64,000 nucleotides of DNA. Origin: Streptomyces noursei (GTDB lineage Bacteria; Actinomycetota; Actinomycetes; Streptomycetales; Streptomycetaceae). Of this stretch, positions 29,640 through 41,518 are shown piece after piece. Numbering within the stretch: the first letter of the stretch is position 1; every line of letters starts with the position of its first letter. The notes below the pieces were generated by a model. The model saw only the letters and a program-made list of their open reading frames with translations, was not told where the DNA came from and ran no database searches. Location of the stretch: positions 3,658,001-3,722,000 of the forward strand of contig NZ_CP070326.1 in NCBI RefSeq assembly GCF_016917755.1, given 5' to 3'. The translations under genes were made by a program, and so were the position numbers.

Positions 29640-30656
29640 TTACGACTCCGCGAGGATCTGTCCGACGTAACGTGCCACTGCGCGTACCGCTCCCATCGTT
29701 CCGGGGTAGTCCATGCGGGTCGGTCCGACCACGCCCAATTTCGCGACGGCCTCGTCGCCAGAACCGTATCCGACGGTGACGACCGAGGTGGACGTCAGGC
29801 CCTCGTGAGCATTCTCATGCCCGATGCGCACGGTCATGCCCGAGTCCTTGGCCTCCCCGAGCAGCTTGAGCATCACCACATGCTCCTCAAGGGCTTCCAG
29901 CACCGGCCGGATGGTCAGGGGAAAATCATGCCCGAAGCGCGTCAGATTGGCGGTGCCGCCGATCATGAGCCGCTCTTCGGTCTCCTCCACCAGAGTCTCC
30001 AGCAGTACCGACAGTACTGTCGAGACGGTCGCCCGGTCGTCCTGTTCGAAGGATTCCGGGAGATCCTGCACCAGCTGCGGGACGTCCGTGAAACGGCGGC
30101 CGACGATCCGGCTGTTGAGCCGGGCGCGCAGATCCGCCAGGGATGTCTCGCCGAACGGCGTCTGGCAGTCGATGAGCCGCTGCTCGACGCGGCCGGTGTC
30201 GGTGATCAGCACCAGCATCAGCCGGGCCGGGGCCAGCGCCAGGAGTTCGACGTGCCGGACCGTCGACCGCGTCAGGGACGGGTACTGCACCACCGCCACC
30301 TGCCGGGTCAGCTGCGCCAGCAGGCGCACCGTGCGGCCCACCACGTCGTCCAGGTCGACGGCGCCGTCGAGGAAGTTCTGGATCGCCCGTCGCTCGGGGA
30401 CGGACAGCGGCTTGACGCCGGCGAGCTTGTCGACGAAGAGGCGGTAGCCCTTGTCCGTCGGGATGCGGCCGGCGCTGGTGTGCGGCTGGGCGATGTAGCC
30501 CTCGTCCTCCAGGGCCGCCATGTCGTTGCGGACGGTGGCCGGGGAGACACCCAGCTTGTGGCGCTCGGTGAGCGCCTTGGAGCCCACCGGCTCCTCCGTC
30601 CCGACATAGTCCTGGACGATGGCGCGCAGCACTTCGAGCCTGCGTTCACTGAGCAT
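29640..30656 (-). CDS. hrcA: Heat-inducible transcription repressor HrcA
   Basis: 338 residues from ATG 30656, preceded by GGAGGTGGCGG. Winged-helix start with [20 protein letters not shown], followed by the GAF-like dimerisation part. HrcA binds CIRCE and is kept active by GroEL; it represses its own operon with dnaJ. A CIRCE element lies 44 bases upstream. Confidence 0.96.
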   Translation of the reverse strand: MLSERRLEVLRAIVQDYVGTEEPVGSKALTERHKLGVSPATVRNDMAALEDEGYIAQPHTSAGRIPTDKGYRLFVDKLAGVKPLSVPERRAIQNFLDGAVDLDDVVGRTVRLLAQLTRQVAVVQYPSLTRSTVRHVELLALAPARLMLVLITDTGRVEQRLIDCQTPFGETSLADLRARLNSRIVGRRFTDVPQLVQDLPESFEQDDRATVSTVLSVLLETLVEETEERLMIGGTANLTRFGHDFPLTIRPVLEALEEHVVMLKLLGEAKDSGMTVRIGHENAHEGLTSTSVVTVGYGSGDEAVAKLGVVGPTRMDYPGTMGAVRAVARYVGQILAES

Positions 30657-30699
30657 TCCGCCACCTCCAGTCGGCCGTCCCGCCGTGTCGTCTCTTCTC

Positions 30700-30726
30700 C
30701 TGGCACTCGCACGGGCCGAGTGCCAG
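30700..30726 (-). promoter_or_regulatory. CIRCE operator of hrcA-dnaJ
   Basis: CTGGCACTC (30700-30708), nine bases, GAGTGCCAG (30718-30726): perfect 9-base arms with the CIRCE spacing and the conserved GCACTC/GAGTGC core. It lies just downstream of the proposed -10, where bound HrcA would block transcription. Confidence 0.93.
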
Positions 30727-30736
30727 ACCCGGAGCC

Positions 30737-30767
30737 AGTGTACGGCCGGGTAGCACGGATGCGGCAA
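30737..30767 (-). promoter_or_regulatory. Probable promoter of hrcA
   Basis: On the minus strand TTGCCG (30767-30762) and TACACT (30742-30737) are 19 bases apart, and the CIRCE begins 10 bases beyond the -10. Spacing is slightly long but placement relative to CIRCE is typical. Confidence 0.55.
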
Positions 30768-31068
30768 GGGCGGGCGTACCGAGGGCTTACCCACCACCGC
30801 GGAATCCGACCCCCGGGTCGCCCCTGAGAGCCCCCTGACCGCACCCCGAGGTCCCCCTGATCCCGCCCCCACGGCCCCGGGCGAGAGCCCCGGGCGGTGT
30901 CCGTACCGGACCGGCGTCCGGCCGCTCGCCACGGGTGTGGGGCCACGCTGTCGCGGGGGCGCCAGGCCCCCGCGTCGTGCTGCCGCCGCGCTCCCGTCCG
31001 ATGCCCGCGGTGCGTGCCGGACGTCGGACGGCAGGCGGGAGTTCGACGACAGGGGCTAGCGTCTCGGT

Positions 31069-31803
31069 ATGCGCACCACATGGGAAGAGGCGGGCTGGGA
31101 GCGGCTCGGCGAGGGTGTCGTCCGGCGCCGGATGCCCGGCTGGGACGAGACGATCGGCGTGATCGCCGGCTCGGACGGCGTGCTGATCGTCGACACCGGC
31201 CCGACGCTCGGTGCCGGGGCCGAACTGCGCCGGACGGTCCGCGCGGTGCTGGGCCGCGATGTGACGCATGTCGCGCTCACCCACGCGCACTTCGACCACG
31301 TCCTGGGCACCGCGGCCTTCGCGGGGGTGGAGGTGTTCGGCGCGACCGGGCTGGCCGAGCTGCTGCGGCACGGCAAGGAGGAGCTGCGGGACTCCGCGGT
31401 CCGGCACGGCGTGGACCCGGACGCCGCGGCGGAGGCCGCGGACCTGCTGGTCGCCCCGCACCACCACGTGCACGGGGAGCTGACCGTCCGCCTCGGGGAC
31501 CGGGAGGTGCTGCTGGCCAACGTCGGCCCCGGTCACACCGCCCACGACCTGGCCGTCCTGGTGCCGGGCCGGGCCGGTGAACGGGAGATCGTGTTCTGCG
31601 GCGACCTCGTCGAGGAGTCCGGCGAGCCCCAGGCGGGCCGGGACGCACTGCCCCGGCTCTGGCCCGCCGCGCTGGACCGGCTGCTGGCGCTGGGCGGCGA
31701 GGACGCGGTGTACGTGCCCGGCCACGGCGCGGTGGTCGACGCCCGCTTCGTACGCGCCCAGCGGGACGCGCTGGCCGCCCGCTTCGGCACCGAATCGCCC
31801 TGA
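31069..31803 (+). CDS. MBL-fold hydrolase
   Basis: 244 residues with the metallo-beta-lactamase motifs THAHFDHVLG, GPGHTAHD, VFCGDLVEESGEP and VPGHG. Zinc or iron hydrolase of unknown substrate. The start ATG 31069 is in a run of purines without a strong binding site; the ~340 bases upstream hold the hrcA control region and otherwise nothing recognisable. It is followed after 82 bases by the DUF3097 gene. Confidence 0.85.
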   Translation: MRTTWEEAGWERLGEGVVRRRMPGWDETIGVIAGSDGVLIVDTGPTLGAGAELRRTVRAVLGRDVTHVALTHAHFDHVLGTAAFAGVEVFGATGLAELLRHGKEELRDSAVRHGVDPDAAAEAADLLVAPHHHVHGELTVRLGDREVLLANVGPGHTAHDLAVLVPGRAGEREIVFCGDLVEESGEPQAGRDALPRLWPAALDRLLALGGEDAVYVPGHGAVVDARFVRAQRDALAARFGTESP

Positions 31804-31885
31804 TCCGCCACCCCGCTTGACCGTCGCCCCGGCGCCCCGTGCACCGGGGACCACCGCCCCGCCGATCCCCAGGAAGCAGACCCGC

Positions 31886-32728
31886 ATGCACAGCAGGCAC
31901 TACAGCCCCGACCTCACTCCCCCCTGGAAGAAGCCGAAGCCGGTGCCCGAGGTGCCGGCCGATCCCGGGCTGGTCGTCGAGGAGGTGGTGACGGGCTACT
32001 GCGGCGCGGTCCTGCGGTGCGAGAAGACCGCCGAGGGCCCGACGGTCACGCTGGAGGACCGCTTCGGAAGGCAGCGGGTGTTCCCGATGGTGCCGCGCGG
32101 TTTCCTCCTGGAGGGCAGGACCGTCACCCTCGTCCGGCCGCAGGGCCGTCCGGCGCCGAGCGGCCCGGCGCGCACCGCGTCCGGCTCGATCGCGGTCCCC
32201 GGGGCGCGCGCCCGGGTCGCCCGCGCCGGTCGCATCTACGTGGAGGGGCGGCACGACGCGGAGTTGGTGGAGCGCGTCTGGGGCGACGACCTGCGGATCG
32301 AGGGCGTCGTCGTGGAGTACCTGGAGGGCGTCGACGACCTCCCGGCGATCGTCGACGCGTTCGCCCCCGGTCCGGACGCGCGCCTGGGCGTCCTGGTGGA
32401 CCACCTCGTCCCCGGCTCGAAGGAGTCCCGGATCGCGGCGGCGGTGACCGGGGAGCACGCGCTGGTCGTCGGCCACCCGTACATCGACGTCTGGGAGGCG
32501 GTGAAGCCGTCCTCGGTGGGCATCCCGGCGTGGCCGCGGGTCCCCCGGGGCCAGGACTGGAAGACCGGGGTGTGCCGGGCGCTGGGCTGGCCGGAGAACA
32601 CCGGTGCGGCCTGGCAGCGGATCCTGTCGCGGGTGCGGTCCTACAAGGACCTGGAGCCGGCGCTGCTGGGCCGGGTCGAGGAGCTGATCGACTTCGTGAC
32701 GGCGCCGGAGGGGGCGGACGGCCGCTGA
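31886..32728 (+). CDS. DUF3097 family protein
   Basis: 280 residues from ATG 31886 with AGGAAG 9 bases upstream. Matches the actinobacterial DUF3097 family: YSPDLTPPWKKPKPVPEVPA at the start, then IYVEGRHDAELVERVWGDDL, VLVDHLVPGSKESRIA and HPYIDVWEAVKP. The EGxxDAE and DHLVPGSKE segments resemble a Toprim-like nucleotidyl-transfer core, which is only a guess. Cytoplasmic, function unknown. Confidence 0.85.
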   Translation: MHSRHYSPDLTPPWKKPKPVPEVPADPGLVVEEVVTGYCGAVLRCEKTAEGPTVTLEDRFGRQRVFPMVPRGFLLEGRTVTLVRPQGRPAPSGPARTASGSIAVPGARARVARAGRIYVEGRHDAELVERVWGDDLRIEGVVVEYLEGVDDLPAIVDAFAPGPDARLGVLVDHLVPGSKESRIAAAVTGEHALVVGHPYIDVWEAVKPSSVGIPAWPRVPRGQDWKTGVCRALGWPENTGAAWQRILSRVRSYKDLEPALLGRVEELIDFVTAPEGADGR

Positions 32729-32823
32729 GGGCCCGCCGCGCACGGCGTGCGCCCCTGGTGCACGCCGTGCGCCGGACCGGCGGTGAGCGCACTCTGGTAG
32801 CAGCGATTCCGGAGGTGACCGCC

Positions 32824-33099
32824 ATGTTGAAGACCGCTGTCGGATGGCATGTCGAGCTGGAATTCGAGGAGGACACCCACCGCACCCGAGCCGCCGCGCT
32901 GGTACGGCTGCCCGACGGGACCGAAGTGCGGTCCCATGGTTATGCCAGCCGCCACCCGGCCGACGGGAATCAGCCCCGGGTCGGCGAGGAGGTCGCGGGG
33001 GCCAGAGCCCTCAACGATCTGGCGATGCAGTTGCTGACCAAGGCGCACGACGAGATCGACTCGGCATCGGGGCGGGTGTCGCGGCCGCTGACCCACTGA
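32824..33099 (+). CDS. DUF1876 small protein
   Basis: 91 residues starting MLKTAVGWHVELEFEED, with RAAALVRLPDGTEVRSHGYA and an end helix; this is the DUF1876 family common in actinobacteria. A near-perfect Shine-Dalgarno GGAGGTGACC (32811-32820) is 3 bases from the ATG, suggesting strong translation. Function unknown. Confidence 0.87.
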   Translation: MLKTAVGWHVELEFEEDTHRTRAAALVRLPDGTEVRSHGYASRHPADGNQPRVGEEVAGARALNDLAMQLLTKAHDEIDSASGRVSRPLTH

Positions 33100-33189
33100 A
33101 GTCCCCCAGCCGGTCGGGCCGTTGGACCGCTGGGCCGCTGACGCCGCGCCGCGACGGCCCGCCGGGAGGCGCCGGCCCGTCGGGAGGCG

Positions 33190-34431
33190 TCAGTCCACCA
33201 GATCGCGGACCACCGCGTCCGCCAGGAGGCGACCGCGGAGCGTCAGCACGGCCCGCCCCGCCTCGTACGGGCCGGGCGCCAGGAGGCCGTCGGCCACCGC
33301 GCGGGCGGCGGCGCTCGCCCCCGCGGGGGCGAGGAGGGAGAGCGGGCAGCCGGCGGCGAGGCGGAGTTCCAGGAGGATCCGCTCGACGCGGCGGTCCTCG
33401 TCGGCGAGCAGTTCGCGGCCCGCTCCCGGGGAGCGGCCCTCGGCCAGGGCCTGGGCGTAGGCGGCGGGGTGCTTGACGTTCCACCAGCGGACGCCGCCGA
33501 CGTGGCTGTGCGCGCCGGGGCCGGCGCCCCACCAGTCGGCGCCGGTCCAGTACAGCTCGTTGTGGCGGCAGCGGGCGGCCTCGGTGGTGGCCCAGTTGGA
33601 GACCTCGTACCAGGAGTAGCCGGCGGCGGTGAGGCGCTCCTCGGCGATCAGATAGCGGTCGGCGTGCACGTCGTCGTCGGTCATCGGGATCTCGCCGCGG
33701 CGGATCCGGCGGGCCAGCTGGGTGCCCTCCTCGACGATCAGGGCGTAGGCGGAGACGTGGTCCGGGCCGGCGCCGGTGGCGGCGTCGAGGGTGGCCCGCC
33801 AGTCGTCGTCGGACTCGCCGGGGGTGCCGTAGATCAGATCGAGGTTGACGTGCGCGAAGCCGGCCGCCCGGGCCTCGGCCACGCAGGCTTCGGGGCGGCC
33901 CGGGGTGTGCGTGCGGTCGAGGATCTTCAGGACGTGCTGCCGGGCGCTCTGCATGCCGAAGGAGACGCGGTTGAAGCCGGCCGCGCGCAGCTCGGCGAGA
34001 TAGCGCGGATCGACGGACTCCGGGTTGGCCTCGGTGGTGATCTCGGCGTCGGGCGCCAGCCCGAACTCGTCGCGCAGCGCGGCCAGCATCCGGCCGAGGT
34101 CGGCGGCCGGCAGCAGGGTCGGGGTGCCGCCGCCGACGAAGACTGTCTCCACCGGGCGGGGGTCGTCACCGAGCACCTTGCGGGCCAGCCGGACCTCCTC
34201 GACGAGGGTGTCGGCGTAGTTCTCGCGGGAGGCCAGGACGCCGCCGGGGCCGCGCAGCTCGCCGGCGGTGTAGGTGTTGAAGTCGCAGTAGCCGCAGCGG
34301 GTGGCGCAGTACGGCACGTGCAGATAGAAGCCGAGGGGGCGCTCGGCGGCGCCGGTCAGCGCATGGCGGGGCAGCGCCCCGTCCTGGGGCATCGGCTCAC
34401 CATCTGGCAGTGCGGAAGGCATGGGGTCCAT
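33190..34431 (-). CDS. hemW: Radical SAM heme chaperone HemW
   Basis: 413 residues (ATG 34431; ATG 34422 possible). The radical SAM cluster motif CATRCGYCDFN is near residue 41, followed by FVGGGTPTLL and the typical HemW segment VSFGMQSARQHVLKILDRTH. HemW-type proteins bind heme and an iron-sulfur cluster and are distinct from true HemN, which has an additional Cys. The gene is commonly near hrcA/dnaJ and lepA in actinobacteria, as here. Confidence 0.92.
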   Translation of the reverse strand: MDPMPSALPDGEPMPQDGALPRHALTGAAERPLGFYLHVPYCATRCGYCDFNTYTAGELRGPGGVLASRENYADTLVEEVRLARKVLGDDPRPVETVFVGGGTPTLLPAADLGRMLAALRDEFGLAPDAEITTEANPESVDPRYLAELRAAGFNRVSFGMQSARQHVLKILDRTHTPGRPEACVAEARAAGFAHVNLDLIYGTPGESDDDWRATLDAATGAGPDHVSAYALIVEEGTQLARRIRRGEIPMTDDDVHADRYLIAEERLTAAGYSWYEVSNWATTEAARCRHNELYWTGADWWGAGPGAHSHVGGVRWWNVKHPAAYAQALAEGRSPGAGRELLADEDRRVERILLELRLAAGCPLSLLAPAGASAAARAVADGLLAPGPYEAGRAVLTLRGRLLADAVVRDLVD

Positions 34432-34563
34432 TGTCCGTCATGCCGAACGGTTCCGGAGCGGGGTGCCCGGAGAGCGGGCGGCGGCCCCCGGGCAGCCGGG
34501 GCGGCGGGCCCGCGTCGACCACCACGGCGGGCCCGGGGCGGCTGTGGCGGCGGGCCCGGGGCA

Positions 34564-34624
34564 GCCCCGGGGCGGCGCCCGGGGCGGCGCCCGGAGCGGC
34601 GCCCGGAGCGGCGCCCGGAGCGGC
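34564..34624. repeat. GC-rich 12-base tandem repeats
   Basis: About five units of GCCCGGRGCGGC in a row (a 13-base variant, then 34577-34624). Located between hemW and the dispersed repeat copy B. Confidence 0.85.
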
Positions 34625-34630
34625 CGGCTG

Positions 34631-34710
34631 GAATACCGCCCCCGCCCACCCGGTTGTGGCCCCGCAGGGGGGCCGCGCACCCCCTACGGGATCCGTTCGC
34701 ACCTCCCCTA
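34631..34710. repeat. Dispersed intergenic repeat, copy B
   Basis: Homologous to 20097-20175, with the same GTTGTGGCCCCGCAGGGGG and CCCCCTACGGGATCCGTTCG blocks. It touches the stop codon of the phosphatase gene, again directly downstream of a minus-strand gene and in the same orientation as copy A. Confidence 0.8.
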
Positions 34711-36840
34711 CGGGCGCCCGCCCGCCGCCTGGAGGACCATCAGCGCCAGGTCGTCGTCGGGCGGCGTGGGGCCGAAGGCGTGCACCGTGCGGCGGATGTG
34801 CTCGGCGATGGCCTCGGCGCTCCGCCCGGCCGCCGCGGCGAGCGCCGAGGCCAGCCCGTCCTCGTCGTCGAAGAGCCGCCGGCCGCAGCGACGCTCGGTC
34901 ACCCCGTCGGTGACGCACAGCAGCGTCTCCCCGGGGCAGAGGTCGAAGGACTCGCTGACGTACGACGCGTCCTCGACGACGCCGAGCAGCATCTGCGGGG
35001 CCGCCGCGACCCGGACCGCGCCGTCGACGCCCAGGACCAGCGGCAGCGGGTGGCCGGCGCTGGCGAGAGTGCAGCGGGCACCGCCGTCACCGCCGCGGTA
35101 CGGGACGATCTCGCCGTAGAGCAGGGAGAGGAAGCGGGCCTGTTCGCCCTCCTCGCGGATCTCCACCGGGGCCTCCGCGCCCGCGCCGGCCGCCGCCACC
35201 GCCGCCGCGACCGCGGCGACGGAGTCCGCGGCCTCCCGGGCCATGGTCTTGTTGAGCCGGTCCAGGACCTCGGCGACGCCGAAGCCGTCGCGGGCCAGCA
35301 GCCGCAGCACCGGCCGGGCCAGCCCGGTGACCGCGGCGGCCTCGGGCCCGGAGCCGCAGACGTCGCCGAGCGCGAAGCACCAGCGGCCGTCGCCTGCGTC
35401 GAAGAGGTCCCAGAAGTCACCGCCGGCCCAGGCGCCCTCGCGCGGCTCGTAGACCACCGCCGACGCGACCCCGGGCACCCGCGCCCGCCCCTGGGGCAGC
35501 AGCCGGCGCTGGAGGACCCGGCTGATGCGTTCCTGGCGGCTGTAGGCGCGGGCGGTGGCCACCGCCCGGGCGGCCCGGCGGCACAGGTCCTCGGTCAGCG
35601 CGACCACCTCGCCGGGGAAGCGGCGCAGCCCGGCCCGGCCGAGGAGCAGGGTGCCGTGCCGCCGGCCGCCGGCGACCAGGGGGCAGGCCAGGGCCGCGCC
35701 GCCGGTCTCGCGGCCGGCCGGCTCGTACGGCCAGGGCCAGGGCACCGGGACCGGCCGGCTGTCGGTGCTGCCGTCGTCGCCCAGGCCCGGCGGCGCCTTC
35801 TCCAGGGAGGCCCGCAGCGAGTCGATCCGGCCCTCGGACAGGTGCCATACCCGGGCCAGCCGCGGCACCTCACCGTCCTCGCTGAGGCCGCGCCCGGGGG
35901 CGCCGCCGTCGCCGTCGTGCAGCCACACCGCGCACCAGTCGGCGAGCCGCGGAACGATCAGCTGGCAGGCCAGCGAGGCGACCTGGTCGGCGTCCAACTG
36001 TCCGGAGAGCAGGTCGGACGCCTCCGCGAGGAAGGACAGCGCGCCGTTGTCGACGCCGCCGCGGTCCCGTTCGGGGCGGTCCTCGGGCGGCGCGGGGCGG
36101 CGCGGCACCGGGGCGAGGAGCTCGGAGGCCCGTAGTGCGCGCCGGAACGTCCGGTCGTCGAGGACTCCGTAGGCGTCGAGGGCGTCGGCGGCATCGGGGG
36201 CGCCGGCGGCATCGGCGGTGCCGAAGGCGTCGTAGGTGCCGTAGCTGTCGTAGGCGTCACAGGTGTCGTAGGCGTCGTAGGTGCCGTCGGCGGTGTCCGG
36301 CTCGGGCCAGGCGGCGTCCGGGCCGCCGACCGGCAACCGGAACCACACCGTCTTCATCGCCCGCCGGTAGGTGACGCCCCAGGCTTCGGCCACCGCGCTG
36401 ATCAGCCGGAGCCCGTGGCCGCCGCCCTCGTAGGCCCCGGTGTCCTCGCGGGCCCGGACCGGCTGGGTGGGGTGCCGGTCGGAGACCTCGACGACCAGGC
36501 CGGGGCGGGGCTGCTCCTCGGGAACGGCGTCCGGGGGGTCGTCGGGGTGCGGCACCGGCTCCTCGGCGGGGTCGAGCCGGCAGAGCACGTCGACGGTGGT
36601 GCCCGCGTGCACCACCGCGTTGGTCACCAACTCGCTGACCAGCAGCACCGCTTCGTCGGCCAGCCGGTCGGTGAGCCGGTCGGCGCCCGGCAGCCGGCGC
36701 GCGGTCCAGTCGGCGAAGGCGGCCCGGACGAACTGCCGCGCGGCCGCCGCGGCCCGTGGGTCGCCGGGCAGCGTGGCCCGCAGGGAGCGGGCGGCGGCCC
36801 CGGTAACGTCGTCCCGTCCGGCCGAAGTTGTCATCCTCAT
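34708..36840 (-). CDS. SpoIIE-type PP2C phosphatase with ATPase and GAF domains
   Basis: 710 residues from ATG 36840, GGGAG 7 bases upstream. Residues ~20-170 are an anti-sigma-type HATPase (LVSELVTNAVVHA, then GGGHGLRLI); ~185-235 an acidic Asp/Tyr/Ala-rich linker with repeated DAYD-like units; ~265-440 a GAF-like sensor; ~470-700 the SpoIIE phosphatase (GGDFWDLFD, FALGDVCGSG, LCVTDGVTE, DDDLALMVL). Such proteins both phosphorylate and dephosphorylate anti-anti-sigma factors in Streptomyces stress and development. No sigma partner is adjacent. The signal sensed is unknown. Confidence 0.92.
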   Translation of the reverse strand: MRMTTSAGRDDVTGAAARSLRATLPGDPRAAAAARQFVRAAFADWTARRLPGADRLTDRLADEAVLLVSELVTNAVVHAGTTVDVLCRLDPAEEPVPHPDDPPDAVPEEQPRPGLVVEVSDRHPTQPVRAREDTGAYEGGGHGLRLISAVAEAWGVTYRRAMKTVWFRLPVGGPDAAWPEPDTADGTYDAYDTCDAYDSYGTYDAFGTADAAGAPDAADALDAYGVLDDRTFRRALRASELLAPVPRRPAPPEDRPERDRGGVDNGALSFLAEASDLLSGQLDADQVASLACQLIVPRLADWCAVWLHDGDGGAPGRGLSEDGEVPRLARVWHLSEGRIDSLRASLEKAPPGLGDDGSTDSRPVPVPWPWPYEPAGRETGGAALACPLVAGGRRHGTLLLGRAGLRRFPGEVVALTEDLCRRAARAVATARAYSRQERISRVLQRRLLPQGRARVPGVASAVVYEPREGAWAGGDFWDLFDAGDGRWCFALGDVCGSGPEAAAVTGLARPVLRLLARDGFGVAEVLDRLNKTMAREAADSVAAVAAAVAAAGAGAEAPVEIREEGEQARFLSLLYGEIVPYRGGDGGARCTLASAGHPLPLVLGVDGAVRVAAAPQMLLGVVEDASYVSESFDLCPGETLLCVTDGVTERRCGRRLFDDEDGLASALAAAAGRSAEAIAEHIRRTVHAFGPTPPDDDLALMVLQAAGGRP

Positions 36841-37065
36841 TGAGCAACTCCCGAGCAGTTCCCCAGCGACGCCGGATGCGCCAACGCCAGAGTGACAGAA
36901 CGAGCCCGCACATAAGCGGTGAGTCACGGAAGTGCGTGGTCAGAGGGGTCAATTCGGCTGACGCGGCATGGCAGTTGGCCGGCGCGCCACGGCACCCCGC
37001 AGGGCCCGCCCGGAGCGCGCCGGACCGCCGGCCGCCGGACGGGCACGAGGGTGCGGCGCGGGGGC

Positions 37066-37085
37066 GCCCCGGGCACTCCCGGGGC
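37066..37085 (-). terminator. Terminator of the acyl-CoA synthetase gene
   Basis: Perfect 8-base arms GCCCCGGG and CCCGGGGC with a 4-base loop, 26 bases past the stop at 37111. Confidence 0.65.
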
Positions 37086-37110
37086 CCGCACCGCACCGCG
37101 CCCGCCGCCG

Positions 37111-39000
<1,890 letters not shown>

Positions 39001-39028
39001 GGCGTCCTCCGGGGCCCGCTTCGTTGCT

Positions 39029-39046
39029 GGTGACTCGCGAGTAACC
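39029..39046. promoter_or_regulatory. Palindromic operator upstream of the acyl-CoA synthetase
   Basis: GGTGACTCGCGAGTAACC has a perfect 10-base core ACTCGCGAGT and near-symmetrical flanks (GGT and ACC). It lies 29 bases before the GTG start. Its size and symmetry fit a TetR-type regulator of fatty-acid genes, inferred only. Confidence 0.55.
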
Positions 39047-39234
39047 TTGAGCAGTGATCAGAGTAGAGCGCGTGACGCCGCCACGTAAGGGGCTGCACCC
39101 GACTGGTTCACGATGTGACCCGAGCGATAAGTGCACATGACACGCGCTTGACCGATGGGCCCCGAAGCGTCGTCCGGCCGGCCCCGCCGCCCCGAAGAAC
39201 GCCGCCGCCCCGAGGCGCCACCGGGAAACGGCAC

Positions 39235-39266
39235 GGGGCGCCGGCTCCCTGAGGAACCAGCGCCCC
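39235..39266 (-). terminator. Terminator of lepA
   Basis: GGGGCGCCGG (39235-39244) pairs with CCAGCGCCCC (39257-39266), one mismatch, 39 bases past the lepA stop. Confidence 0.65.
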
Positions 39267-39304
39267 GCCCCTGCGTCCCGCGCCCGCCGCGCGTCCCGCT
39301 TCCG

Positions 39305-41179
39305 CTACTTCTTCGCCTTGCCTTCGCCCTCGGAGTCGGAGGACAGCACCGCGATGAACGCGTCCTGCGGGACCTCCACGTTGCCGACCATCTTCATCCG
39401 CTTCTTGCCCTCCTTCTGCTTCTCCAGCAGCTTCCGCTTACGGGAGATGTCACCGCCGTAGCACTTGGCGAGGACGTCCTTGCGGATGGCGCGGACCGTC
39501 TCACGGGCGATGACCCGGCTGCCGATGGCGGCCTGGATCGGCACCTCGAAGTTCTGCCGCGGGATCAGCTCGCGCAGCTTGCCGACCAGCCGCACGCCGT
39601 ACGCGTACGCCTTGTCCTTGTGGGTGATCGCGGAGAACGCGTCGACCTTGTCGCCGTGCAGCAGGATGTCGACCTTGACCAGGTCGGCGGTCTGCTCGCC
39701 GGTGGGCTCGTAGTCGAGCGAGGCGTAGCCGCGGGTCTTGGACTTGAGCTGGTCGAAGAAGTCGAAGACGACCTCCGCGAGCGGCAGGGTGTAGCGGATC
39801 TCGACCCGGTCCTCGGAGAGGTAGTCCATGCCCAGCAGCGAACCGCGCCGGGTCTGGCAGAGCTCCATGATCGCGCCGATGAACTCGCTGGGCGCCAGGA
39901 TCGTGGCCCGGACGACCGGCTCGTGCACCACGTCGATCTTGCCGGTGGGGAACTCGCTGGGGTTGGTGACGGTGTGCTCGGCGCCGTCCTCCATCTCCAC
40001 CCGGTAGACCACGTTGGGCGCGGTCGCGATCAGGTCGAGGCCGAACTCGCGCTCCAGGCGCTCCCGGACGACCTCCAGGTGCAGCAGGCCCAGGAAGCCG
40101 ACGCGGAAGCCGAAGCCCAGGGCCGCCGAGGTCTCCGGCTCGTAGACCAGCGCGGCGTCGTTGAGCTGGAGCTTGTCCAGCGCCTCGCGCAGCTCCGGGT
40201 AGTCCGAGCCGTCGAGCGGGTACAGGCCCGAGAAGACCATCGGCTTCGGGTCCTTGTAGCCGCCCAGCGGCTCCTCGGCGCCCTTGTTGAGCTGGGTGAT
40301 GGTGTCGCCGACCTTGGACTGGCGGACGTCCTTCACGCCGGTGATGAGGTAGCCCACCTCGCCGACCGAGAGGCCGTCGGCGGCGGTCATCTCCGGGGAG
40401 TTCGTACCGATCTCCAGCAGCTCGTGGGCGGCGCCGGTGGACATCATCTTGATGCGCTCGCGCTTGGAGAGCGTGCCGTCGACGACCTTCACGTAGGTCA
40501 CCACGCCGCGGTACGGGTCGTAGACCGAGTCGAAGATCATCGCGCGGGCGGGGGCGTCCTTGACGCCGACCGGGGCCGGCACCTCGCGGACGACCTTGTC
40601 CAGCAGCTCGGGCACGCCGACGCCGGTCTTGGCGGAGACCTTCAGCACGTCCTCGGGCTCGCAGCCGACCAGGTTCGCCAGCTCGGCGGCGAACTTCTCG
40701 GGCTGCGCGGCCGGCAGGTCGATCTTGTTGAGGACGGGGATGATCGTGAGGTCGTTCTCCATCGCCAGGTAGAGGTTGGCGAGAGTCTGGGCCTCGATGC
40801 CCTGGGCGGCGTCGACGAGGAGGATGCAGCCCTCGCACGCGGCCAGCGAGCGGGACACCTCGTAGGTGAAGTCGACGTGGCCCGGGGTGTCGATCATGTT
40901 CAGGATGTGGGTGGTCCCACTTCCCTCTTCGCCCTCGGAGGGGCTCCAGGGCAGCCGGACCGCCTGGGACTTGATCGTGATGCCGCGCTCGCGCTCGATG
41001 TCCATGCGGTCGAGGTACTGCGCGCGCATCTGCCGCTGGTCGACGACACCGGTCAGCTGGAGCATCCGGTCGGCGAGCGTCGACTTGCCGTGGTCGATGT
41101 GCGCGATGATGCAGAAGTTACGGAGGAGCGCCGGGTCGGTACGGCTCGGCTCCGGCACGTTCGTAGGGGTCGCGGGCAC
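39305..41179 (-). CDS. lepA: Elongation factor 4 (LepA)
   Basis: 624 residues from GTG 41179 ([19 protein letters not shown]), the start used by relatives; no clear binding site precedes it. G1 is [10 protein letters not shown]3 DTPGHVDF, G4 NKIDLP. The tail [19 protein letters not shown] is the LepA-specific C-terminal signature. It is a ribosome-binding GTPase that helps initiation or back-translocation. It is divergent from rpsT, a conserved pair. Confidence 0.97.
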   Translation of the reverse strand: MPATPTNVPEPSRTDPALLRNFCIIAHIDHGKSTLADRMLQLTGVVDQRQMRAQYLDRMDIERERGITIKSQAVRLPWSPSEGEEGSGTTHILNMIDTPGHVDFTYEVSRSLAACEGCILLVDAAQGIEAQTLANLYLAMENDLTIIPVLNKIDLPAAQPEKFAAELANLVGCEPEDVLKVSAKTGVGVPELLDKVVREVPAPVGVKDAPARAMIFDSVYDPYRGVVTYVKVVDGTLSKRERIKMMSTGAAHELLEIGTNSPEMTAADGLSVGEVGYLITGVKDVRQSKVGDTITQLNKGAEEPLGGYKDPKPMVFSGLYPLDGSDYPELREALDKLQLNDAALVYEPETSAALGFGFRVGFLGLLHLEVVRERLEREFGLDLIATAPNVVYRVEMEDGAEHTVTNPSEFPTGKIDVVHEPVVRATILAPSEFIGAIMELCQTRRGSLLGMDYLSEDRVEIRYTLPLAEVVFDFFDQLKSKTRGYASLDYEPTGEQTADLVKVDILLHGDKVDAFSAITHKDKAYAYGVRLVGKLRELIPRQNFEVPIQAAIGSRVIARETVRAIRKDVLAKCYGGDISRKRKLLEKQKEGKKRMKMVGNVEVPQDAFIAVLSSDSEGEGKAKK

Positions 41180-41518
41180 GCAGGGTCCATTCAGTGAACG
41201 CGGGTAGGCGGGACTCGGTCTTGTGATGTCCCCCCATCGTCCCATGACCGGCGGCGGTGGGGCGGTTCGGGCATCGGGGACGGGCGGGGCGCCCCCGGCG
41301 CCGACGGAGCGGGGCCCGGAGCGCGGAGGCGGGCGGCATCCACAGTGGATCCACGGGGCATCCACGGAGGCGGGGCGGCGAGGGCCCCGGCGCTCCCCCC
41401 GCCCGCGGCCCGGTTTGGGAGCGCTTCGGACCTGCTGGTAGTCTGGTCCACTGCGCTTCGTGCCCTCTCTCGTGCGCGGCGCAACTCGAAACTCCAACGA
41501 ACCTGAAAAGGCTCTTTC

